Shown here one piece after another: positions 14,192-19,281 of a DNA stretch of 19,281 bases; the first letter of the stretch is position 1; every line of letters starts with the position of its first letter. Both the position numbers and the translations under genes were made by a program. The stretch is from an uncultured Clostridia bacterium (GTDB lineage Bacteria > Bacillota > Clostridia > Oscillospirales > Acutalibacteraceae). The notes beneath the pieces were generated by a model. The model was given only the letters and a program-made list of their open reading frames with translations. It ran no database searches and had not been told where the DNA came from. The DNA lies in assembly GCA_947624755.1 (NCBI GenBank), contig CANQLQ010000008.1, forward strand, positions 1-19,281, written 5' to 3'.

Positions 14192-15502
14192 ATGGATTCT
14201 TTTCTTGAAATCTGGGAAAGTATAAAAGATTATCTAAAAAATTCGGTAACACAAGTTGCATATAATGTATGGCTCAAACCTCTTGAATTTGTAAGTTTTA
14301 AAAATGATACTCTGACTCTTTCGACAAGCGAATTTAAACGTGGAATTGTCATTGATAAATTTTCATCATTAATCGAAAAAGCGTGTGAAGAAACAATAGG
14401 TTTTCCGGTTCAGATTGATTTTGTTATTTCCGGTGAAAACCCTGATTATTCTAATTCGCAGGAAGCAAAAAAACAATTGAAAAATTCTAATGATTATAAT
14501 TATACTTTTGAAAATTTTATTATCGGACCGTCAAACCGCTTTGCCCACGCAGCAGCAGTCAATGTTGCAACAAATCCGGGTAAAGCTTATAATCCCCTTT
14601 TCATATACGGTCATTCCGGGCTTGGAAAAACTCATCTTTTAAGCGCTATAATGAATTACATTAAAGAAAATAATCCGGACGCCGACATCATTTATACAAG
14701 CGGCGAACATTTTACAAATGAACTTATCAACTGTCTTAGAACAAAAACAAACTATGCATTTCACGAAAAATACAGAAATTGCGATATTCTTTTAGTCGAC
14801 GATATTCAGTTTATCGCTGACAAGGAATCAACCCAGGAAGAATTTTTCCATACCTTTAATACTTTAAACGACGCAGGAAAACAGATTGTTCTGACGTCCG
14901 ACCGTCCTCCAAAAGAAATGCTCACTTTGGAAGAAAGGCTTCTTACCCGTTTTGAATCCGGTCTTATTGCCGACATTACCGCTCCGACGCTTGAAACAAG
15001 AATGGCTATTGTAAAAAGAAAGGCCGACGACCTTAACTTTGAACTTAATGATGAAGTAATTCATTTTATTGCCGAAAATATTAAGAAAAACATTCGTCAG
15101 CTTGAGGGAGCAGTCAAAAAAATTAAGGCTTATCAAGATGTTGAGGGTACAAAACCAAATATTGAAACGGCAAAACGAGCAATAAGCGACATTATAAATG
15201 ACAGCCAGCCTCTTCCGATGACTATTGAAAATATTATAAATGAAGTTGCAAGAACATTTAATGTTTCCGCCGCCGATATTCGCTCAGAAAAGCGAAACGC
15301 AAGAATATCACAAGCAAGACAGGTTGCAATTTACATTATAAAAGAAGTCACTGACCTTCCCCTTAAAGCAATAGGAAAGGAATTTGGCAATAAGCACTAT
15401 TCTACTATTATTTATGTACTCAAGGAAATGGAAGAAAAGCTTGCAAACAATGTTACTCTCAAGGCCACGGTTGATGATATAATTAAAAATATTACCGAAT
15501 AG
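14192..15502 (+). CDS. dnaA: Chromosomal replication initiator protein DnaA (unusual DNA-binding signature)
   Basis: DnaA binds the origin as an ATP-driven filament, melts it and recruits the helicase. The 436-residue product shows domain I (1-80, with YNVWLKPL), a short linker II, the AAA+ domain III with Walker A GHSGLGKT (140-147), Walker B LLVDDIQ (200-206), sensor 1 TSDRPP, box VII Arg253 and sensor 2 NIRQLEG, and domain IV (about 345-436). In domain IV the usual GGRDHTT signature reads GNKHYST (399-405). By alignment E. coli Asp433, His434 and Thr435 become His402, Tyr403 and Ser404, while Arg399 and Lys415 are kept. AGAGGAGG sets the ATG at 14192. It is the first gene of the dnaA-dnaN block. 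Confidence 0.97.
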   Translation: MDSFLEIWESIKDYLKNSVTQVAYNVWLKPLEFVSFKNDTLTLSTSEFKRGIVIDKFSSLIEKACEETIGFPVQIDFVISGENPDYSNSQEAKKQLKNSNDYNYTFENFIIGPSNRFAHAAAVNVATNPGKAYNPLFIYGHSGLGKTHLLSAIMNYIKENNPDADIIYTSGEHFTNELINCLRTKTNYAFHEKYRNCDILLVDDIQFIADKESTQEEFFHTFNTLNDAGKQIVLTSDRPPKEMLTLEERLLTRFESGLIADITAPTLETRMAIVKRKADDLNFELNDEVIHFIAENIKKNIRQLEGAVKKIKAYQDVEGTKPNIETAKRAISDIINDSQPLPMTIENIINEVARTFNVSAADIRSEKRNARISQARQVAIYIIKEVTDLPLKAIGKEFGNKHYSTIIYVLKEMEEKLANNVTLKATVDDIIKNITE

Positions 15503-15615
15503 CATATTTAATTTAATGTAATTGTTTTTTTATATCATTATATGGTATTGACCTCATTTCCTTGCTTTTAAAATAAATCCTGATTTTCAACATATTATTT
15601 AACTTTTAACATAGT

Positions 15616-15750
15616 ATTTTCCACACTTTTAACTTTGCGACAAATGTCGGTGTTAAAACGGTAAAATTTTACACATCCGATTTAACAATTAAAAAGCGGC
15701 TGAAGGCTCGGTAAAATATGACAATGTTTAAGTTTTCGTTATTTTCCGTG
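15616..15750. other. Cluster of DnaA-box-like words, ATTTT(A/C)C(A/C/G)N
   Basis: Five related sites are visible: ATTTTCCACA (15616-15625, plus), ATTTTACCG (15667-15659, minus), ATTTTACACA (15666-15675, plus), ATTTTACCG (15717-15709, minus) and ATTTTCCGTG (15741-15750, plus). The first and third contain TTTTCCACA and TTTTACACA, one base off TTATNCACA. Sites two and three overlap in the palindrome GTAAAATTTTAC (15661-15672). The last ends four bases before the DnaA-trio run. The region is AT-rich, so chance matches are possible. Confidence 0.45.
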
Positions 15751-15754
15751 TACC

Positions 15755-15772
15755 CTACTGCTACTACTAATA
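15755..15772 (+). other. DnaA-trio array of the basal unwinding system
   Basis: CTA-CTG-CTA-CTA-CTA-ATA reads as six consecutive trinucleotides of the DnaA-trio type, the single-strand binding motif on which DnaA extends during unwinding in Bacillus. They begin after ACC, next to a box-like word at 15741-15750, and run into an AT-only tract. Confidence 0.75.
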
Positions 15773-15842
15773 TATTTATATATTTATATCACATAAAAAA
15801 ATTGATTTTTAAAAATTTCATTCTTTGAAAGGAAAGTCTATT

Positions 15843-16937
15843 ATGAAAATTGTATGCGACAGCGCTTCACTTGCAAAGAAATGCAGTAATGTACAAAGAA
15901 CGGTTTCAAGCAAATCAACAATACCTTCTCTTGAAGGTATACTTATTAAAGCTGTCGGTGACAGCGTAAGTCTTACCGGTTATGACCTTGAAGTTGGAAC
16001 TGATACTTATTTAAAAGCCGATGTTTTTGAAAACGGAAGTATAGTTCTAAATGCAAGACATCTTTGCGATATTCTAAGAATGGTTCCGGACGATACTGTT
16101 TCAATTGAAAGCGACGACAGAAATATATGTAAAATTAAAAGCGGTGAAGCAGAATATTCTCTTATCGGAATTTCTGCCGATGAATATCCCGACGTTCCCC
16201 TTGTTCAGACAGGTTTTCCTATTGTTATTAATCAAGCTCTTCTTAAAGATATGATTAAAAAGACGATTTTCTCGGTCTCAACAAGTGAAAGAAATCCCGT
16301 TCATTCAGGAGTAAAATTTGAAATTTCCGAAAATAAAATTGTACTTGTTGCCGTTGACGGTGCAAGACTTGCAATAAGAAGAGAAGAAATTGATTATACA
16401 GGCGAAGATGTTTCTTTTGTTGTTCCCGCCAAAACACTCGGCGAAGTAATGAAGCTCGGTGACGACAACGAATCGGTTTATTCAATCAGTGTCGGAAAAA
16501 GGCATATAAGCTTTGAAATAGGTGAATATAGAATTATTTCAAGACTTCTTGAAGGAAACTTTATTGATTATAAAGCCGCAATCCCTCTTTCGGCCTCAAC
16601 AAAAATTCTTGCTCAAACAAGGACTGTAATTGAATGTGTTGAAAGAATCTCTCTTATAATTACCGACAGGTCAAGTCCGGTTCGCTGTGCAATTGAAAAC
16701 GGAACAATGAAATTTTCCTGCGTAACGACAGTAGGCACTGCAAACGACAAAATGGCTGCAGAAATTGAAGGCAATAATTTTGAAATAGGCTTTAACAGTA
16801 AATTTGTTCTTGATGCTCTTAAAGCTTGTGACTGTGACGAAGTAAAAATTAATCTTAATTCTTCAACTCAACCGATTATTATTATTCCTACCGAAGGGGA
16901 TAAGTTCCTTTATCTTATTTTGCCTGTAAGAATATAA
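15843..16937 (+). CDS. dnaN: DNA polymerase III beta subunit (sliding clamp)
   Basis: DnaN forms the ring-shaped dimer that tethers DNA polymerase III and many repair proteins to DNA. The 364-residue product has the three-domain clamp layout. Family segments include LEGILIKAVGDSVSLTGYDLEVG, FENGSIVLNARHLCDILR, SGVKFEISENKIVLVAVDGARLA near the middle, and the C-terminal YLILPVRI, which lines the partner-binding pocket. The ATG at 15843 has AAAGGAAAG about nine bases upstream. A TTG at 15825 in frame would add six residues and overlaps that site, so it is rejected. It lies 340 bases after dnaA, across the probable origin, and is followed by yaaA after 70 bases with no terminator. Confidence 0.97.
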   Translation: MKIVCDSASLAKKCSNVQRTVSSKSTIPSLEGILIKAVGDSVSLTGYDLEVGTDTYLKADVFENGSIVLNARHLCDILRMVPDDTVSIESDDRNICKIKSGEAEYSLIGISADEYPDVPLVQTGFPIVINQALLKDMIKKTIFSVSTSERNPVHSGVKFEISENKIVLVAVDGARLAIRREEIDYTGEDVSFVVPAKTLGEVMKLGDDNESVYSISVGKRHISFEIGEYRIISRLLEGNFIDYKAAIPLSASTKILAQTRTVIECVERISLIITDRSSPVRCAIENGTMKFSCVTTVGTANDKMAAEIEGNNFEIGFNSKFVLDALKACDCDEVKINLNSSTQPIIIIPTEGDKFLYLILPVRI

Positions 16938-17007
16938 AGTAATATAGTAAGTAAGAATTAAATTTTCACAACTTCCTTAAATTATTTTTTGTAATGGACT
17001 GATATAT

Positions 17008-17256
17008 TTGAAAGTTGTTATTAAATTACCAAATAAAAAAAGAGTCCCGGTTGAAATTAAAACGGATTTTATTAGGCTCGATGCGGCTCTCAAACTTTCC
17101 GCAGTTGCCTGCACAGGCGGTCAGGCTAAAAATTTTATTCAAGATGAACTGATAAAAGTAAACGGTGTAAAATGCAGCCAAAGAGGAAAAAAGCTTCGAG
17201 ACGGCGATAACTTTGAGTTTGAAAGAGTTATTTATGAAATCATAAAAAAAGAGTAA
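17008..17256 (+). CDS. yaaA: S4-domain RNA-binding protein YaaA
   Basis: This 82-residue protein has a single S4-type RNA-binding fold: RLDAALKLSAVACTGGQAKNFI followed by IKVNGVKCSQRGKKLRDGD. Its place between dnaN and recF matches the small S4 protein YaaA of Bacillus. The S4 domain suggests ribosome or structured-RNA binding; the exact role is not established from sequence. No ATG is available in frame, so translation probably starts at TTG 17008. The upstream region has no clear Shine-Dalgarno, so expression may be low or coupled. It is about ten residues longer than the Bacillus protein. Confidence 0.9.
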   Translation: MKVVIKLPNKKRVPVEIKTDFIRLDAALKLSAVACTGGQAKNFIQDELIKVNGVKCSQRGKKLRDGDNFEFERVIYEIIKKE

Positions 17257-17343
17257 AATGGTTTTGCAAAAAAATCGAATTTCATTTTTATAATTTAGTT
17301 TTAGTATTAAAATTTAATATAAAAAGAAGGGAATCAACGATAA

Positions 17344-18441
17344 ATGAATATAACAAAGCTTGAAGTTGTTTCTTTTCGTAATATTAAAGAAGAAATTATT
17401 GAGCCGTGCGAGGGTGTTAATATAATTTACGGTGATAATGCCCAAGGGAAAACCAATATGCTTGAAAGTATTTGGCTTTTTACAGGCTGCAGAAGCTTCC
17501 GTGCGGCAAAAGATAGCGAACTTATCAATTTCAATGCGGCAAAAGCAAAATTAAGTCTTGACTTTTTCGGTTATGACAGAGAACAAAATCTCAGTCTTGA
17601 AATTGAAAAGGGAAGAAAGTTTACGTTAAACGGTGTAAAACAACCTTCCGCTTCAAAAATAATGGGTGAATTTTTGGCCGTTATTTTTTCTCCGGTGCAT
17701 CTTTCTCTTGTAAAAGAAGGACCGTACGAAAGAAGAAAATTTCTTGATACCGCAATAAGCCAGCTTAAACCGAAATATGCCGTTACTCTTTTGCAGTTTA
17801 ATAAGGCCGTTTCTCAAAGAAATATGCTTCTAAAAGATATAGCTTTTCACAGCAAACTTTACGACACTCTTGATGTATGGGAAGAAAGAATTGCTTTTTA
17901 TGCAAGCGAAATTATAAGACAGCGAATAGGTTATGTAAATAAGCTTTCACAGTTTGCGTCTGAAATTTACTCCGGTATTTCAAACGGCAAAGAAAAATTT
18001 GAAATATCTTATGCGAGACAAAGTCCTGTCGCAGGTGATAACAGACAGGAAATTTATGAAAGTTTAAAAAGCTTGCTTTTTGCGTCAAGAAAAAATGATA
18101 TATTAACCGGCTCTACTTCAATAGGCCCTCACAGAGATGACCTTAGTATAAAAATTGACGGTCTTGCGGCAAGAAGTTTCGGCTCACAAGGACAACAGCG
18201 TTCTGCCGCTCTTGCTTTAAAGCTTGGCGAGTCGGCGGTTATCAAGGATTTTTCGTCACAACAGGCTGTAGCTCTTCTTGATGATGTTATGAGTGAACTT
18301 GACGTTTCAAGACAGAATTATATTTTAAATCATATAAAAGATTGGCAGGTTTTTATAACCTGCTGCGATCCTAATTCAGTTGATAACCTGAAATACGGTA
18401 AAGCATTTGAAATGAAAAACGGGAAAATCATTAACAGATAA
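17344..18441 (+). CDS. recF: DNA replication and repair protein RecF
   Basis: RecF is an SMC/ABC-like ATPase that, with RecO and RecR, loads RecA at single-strand gaps. The 365-residue product shows Walker A GDNAQGKTN (30-38), the ABC signature segment FGSQGQQRS (279-287) and Walker B ALLDDVMSELD (310-320). FSPVHLSLVKEGPYERRKFLD (115-135) is a typical RecF block. ATG 17344 is preceded by a weak-to-moderate GAAGGGA about 12 bases away. It follows yaaA by 87 bases and is followed by remB after 14 bases, so the two are probably translated from one transcript. Confidence 0.96.
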   Translation: MNITKLEVVSFRNIKEEIIEPCEGVNIIYGDNAQGKTNMLESIWLFTGCRSFRAAKDSELINFNAAKAKLSLDFFGYDREQNLSLEIEKGRKFTLNGVKQPSASKIMGEFLAVIFSPVHLSLVKEGPYERRKFLDTAISQLKPKYAVTLLQFNKAVSQRNMLLKDIAFHSKLYDTLDVWEERIAFYASEIIRQRIGYVNKLSQFASEIYSGISNGKEKFEISYARQSPVAGDNRQEIYESLKSLLFASRKNDILTGSTSIGPHRDDLSIKIDGLAARSFGSQGQQRSAALALKLGESAVIKDFSSQQAVALLDDVMSELDVSRQNYILNHIKDWQVFITCCDPNSVDNLKYGKAFEMKNGKIINR

Positions 18442-18455
18442 ATCGGTGATATATT

Positions 18456-18707
18456 GTGTATCTTCATTTAGGACAAAACACAGTTGTGACAACAGACGAA
18501 ATTGTCGGAATATTTGACATAGATAATACAACCGTTACAAAGAAAACAAGGGATTATTTGTCTGTCTGTGAAAAAGAAGGAAGAGTGGTTTATGTTTCAA
18601 CTGAACTTCCTAAATCTTTTATTGTCTGTAAGGACAAGACGGTTTATATTTCACAAATATCTTCGGCAACTCTTTTAAAGAGACTAAACAGCAAAATAAA
18701 ATTTTAA
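18456..18707 (+). CDS. remB: RemB-like regulator (extracellular matrix regulatory protein family, YaaB)
   Basis: The 83-residue product begins MYLHLGQNTVVTTDEIVGIFDIDNTT, the typical start of the RemB/YaaB family found between recF and gyrB in Firmicutes. In Bacillus subtilis the remB product affects biofilm matrix gene expression; whether that holds here is unknown. GTG 18456 is the start, with GGTGAT (18445-18450) just upstream and the recF stop 14 bases before, so translation may be coupled to recF. A dispersed repeat begins 20 bases after the stop and separates it from gyrB. No terminator with a T run is clear. Confidence 0.92.
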   Translation: MYLHLGQNTVVTTDEIVGIFDIDNTTVTKKTRDYLSVCEKEGRVVYVSTELPKSFIVCKDKTVYISQISSATLLKRLNSKIKF

Positions 18708-18726
18708 GATAAATTTTTTTTAATAT

Positions 18727-19051
18727 AAGGAATCACTGATTAAATCACGCTAAAGGCATAAGGGGAATCACTGATTAATACAAGCAGCCCTAATTGACGG
18801 TAATTTATTCCGTCATTTAGCCCAAAAATTCTCGTTAATACACAAAGTATTGACTTAGATTTTTGGAACATAAAAAATGCTTTCAAATTAGTGACAAAGT
18901 GTTTTCGCGGTGTAAAATTATAATTTTATATAATTTCTATCCCGCGTAATTCCTGCGGGCGATGCCCGCCGCGTAATTGCCGCACGCCATGCGTGCTGAG
19001 TATTAGATTTAATCAGAGATTCCATAAAAGCGAATTAATCAGTGACTTCTT
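18727..19051 (+). repeat. Dispersed intergenic repeat, copy A, with nested inverted ends
   Basis: This fills the 18708-19093 gap between remB and gyrB. The outer ends AAGGAATCACTGATTAA (18727-18743) and TTAATCAGTGACTTCTT (19035-19051) are inverted repeats matching at 15 of 17 positions. A second inner pair is GGAATCACTGATTAAT (18764-18779) with TTTAATCAGAGATTCC (19008-19023). Inside are a TGACGG/CCGTCA hairpin (18795-18815), the palindrome TAAAATTATAATTTTA (18913-18928), and the hairpin GCGGGC-GAT-GCCCGC (18955-18969) flanked by direct repeats CGCGTAATT (18943-18951 and 18970-18978). Copy B at 8382-8652 is the inverted relative. No protein is encoded; a transposase-free MITE-like element is the simplest reading. 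Confidence 0.85.
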
Positions 19052-19093
19052 AGCGGTTTACAACACTAAGAGCTTATAACGGAGGTTTTTATC

Positions 19094-19281
19094 GTGGATA
19101 TTAATGAAAATGAAATTTTAAATCAGAACGAAGAGGTACAAGATGTAGTTGAACCTGAAATTGAGGTTATGGATACTGCAGTTACTCAAGAGTATAATGC
19201 AGATGCAATTCAGGTTCTTGAAGGTCTTGAAGCAGTTCGTATAAGACCCGGTATGTACATCGGTTCAACCGGACCGAGAGG
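19094..19281 (+). CDS. gyrB: DNA gyrase subunit B, N-terminal part (3' end outside window)
   Basis: The visible 62 codons include YNADAIQVLEGLEAVRIRPG (34-53) and MYIGSTGPR (54-62), the invariant start of the GyrB ATPase domain. GyrB supplies ATP-driven negative supercoiling with GyrA. GGAGG at 19081-19085 lies eight bases before GTG 19094, which I take as the start. This gives about 33 residues before the conserved Tyr, whereas many GyrB proteins have about ten, and the extension is rich in Glu and Asp. An in-frame ATG at 19169 (codon 26) would give a more usual length but has a poorer site (GAGG three bases away). ParE shares this motif, but position after recF/remB indicates GyrB. Confidence 0.95.
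   Translation, partial: MDINENEILNQNEEVQDVVEPEIEVMDTAVTQEYNADAIQVLEGLEAVRIRPGMYIGSTGPR

Larger units (their letters stand above)
15503..15842. other. Probable oriC in the dnaA-dnaN gap
   Basis: This 340-base non-coding gap sits where many Firmicutes have their unwinding region. Left to right it holds an AT-rich stretch, DnaA-box-like words (15616-15750), a DnaA-trio run (15755-15772), and a very AT-rich tract (ATATATTTATATATTTATATC, about 15769-15790) suited to melting. No perfect TTATCCACA is present. The order box, short GC-containing spacer, trios, AT-rich tract matches the basal unwinding system described for Bacillus subtilis. dnaN's ribosome binding site lies at the right edge. Confidence 0.75.

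Noticed and set aside
18847..18880. Outward promoter within copy A (TTGACT near 18850)
   Set aside because: The best -10 at 17 bases spacing is AAAAAT, too poor to call, and copy B does not keep a better one.
18727..19051. Insertion sequence or CRISPR array between remB and gyrB
   Set aside because: No transposase frame, no regularly spaced repeats and no unique spacers are present; the motifs are inverted ends and dyads.

Overview
The window reads as chromosomal DNA of a low-GC, Gram-positive anaerobe of the class Clostridia. An Oscillospirales/Ruminococcaceae-type bacterium is the best guess, from the gene content, AT-rich codon use, strong AGGAGG-type ribosome binding sites and the Firmicutes-type GalT. 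Its core is the replication-origin locus in canonical order: dnaA (14192-15502), an oriC-like gap, dnaN, yaaA, recF, remB, and the first 62 codons of gyrB at the right edge.

Layout. 1-1421 holds the end of a transketolase gene and a possible SCP2-like lipid-binding protein. 1422-1918 is non-coding, with degenerate tandem repeats and hairpin cassettes. 1919-3368 encodes an acidic Ser/Thr-rich lipoprotein and a membrane-anchored exported protein of unknown function. 3454-3750 (minus) is a tRNA-Met/tRNA-Glu unit with a consensus promoter and a terminator. 3955-6210 encodes a DUF2804 protein and a secreted alpha/beta-hydrolase-like protein whose C-terminus looks frameshifted. 6281-8345 (minus) carries galT followed by a flavin reductase. 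8831-12273 carries a P-loop ATPase, a convergent MATE transporter and a multipass acyltransferase-like membrane protein. 12280-13791 (minus) is a base-excision-repair pair, ogg then nth, transcribed away from dnaA.

The dnaA-to-gyrB block supplies initiation (DnaA), the sliding clamp (DnaN), gap repair (RecF), topology (GyrB) and a RemB-type regulator. The dnaA-dnaN gap carries a clear DnaA-trio run, but no perfect TTATCCACA box. The DnaA helix-turn-helix signature is also unusual: GNKHYST where GGRDHTT is typical. These two oddities may be linked and are the most interesting part of the window.

A non-coding repeat of about 0.3 kb occurs twice in opposite orientation, at 8382-8652 and 18727-19051. 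The copies are roughly 85-90% alike over their shared core and bracket the dnaA-to-remB segment. Smaller relatives lie at 1541-1771 and 5025-5064. No transposase, phage gene, CRISPR array or defence system is visible. I found no convincing new multi-gene system; the leads are the DnaA/oriC divergence and the repeat family.
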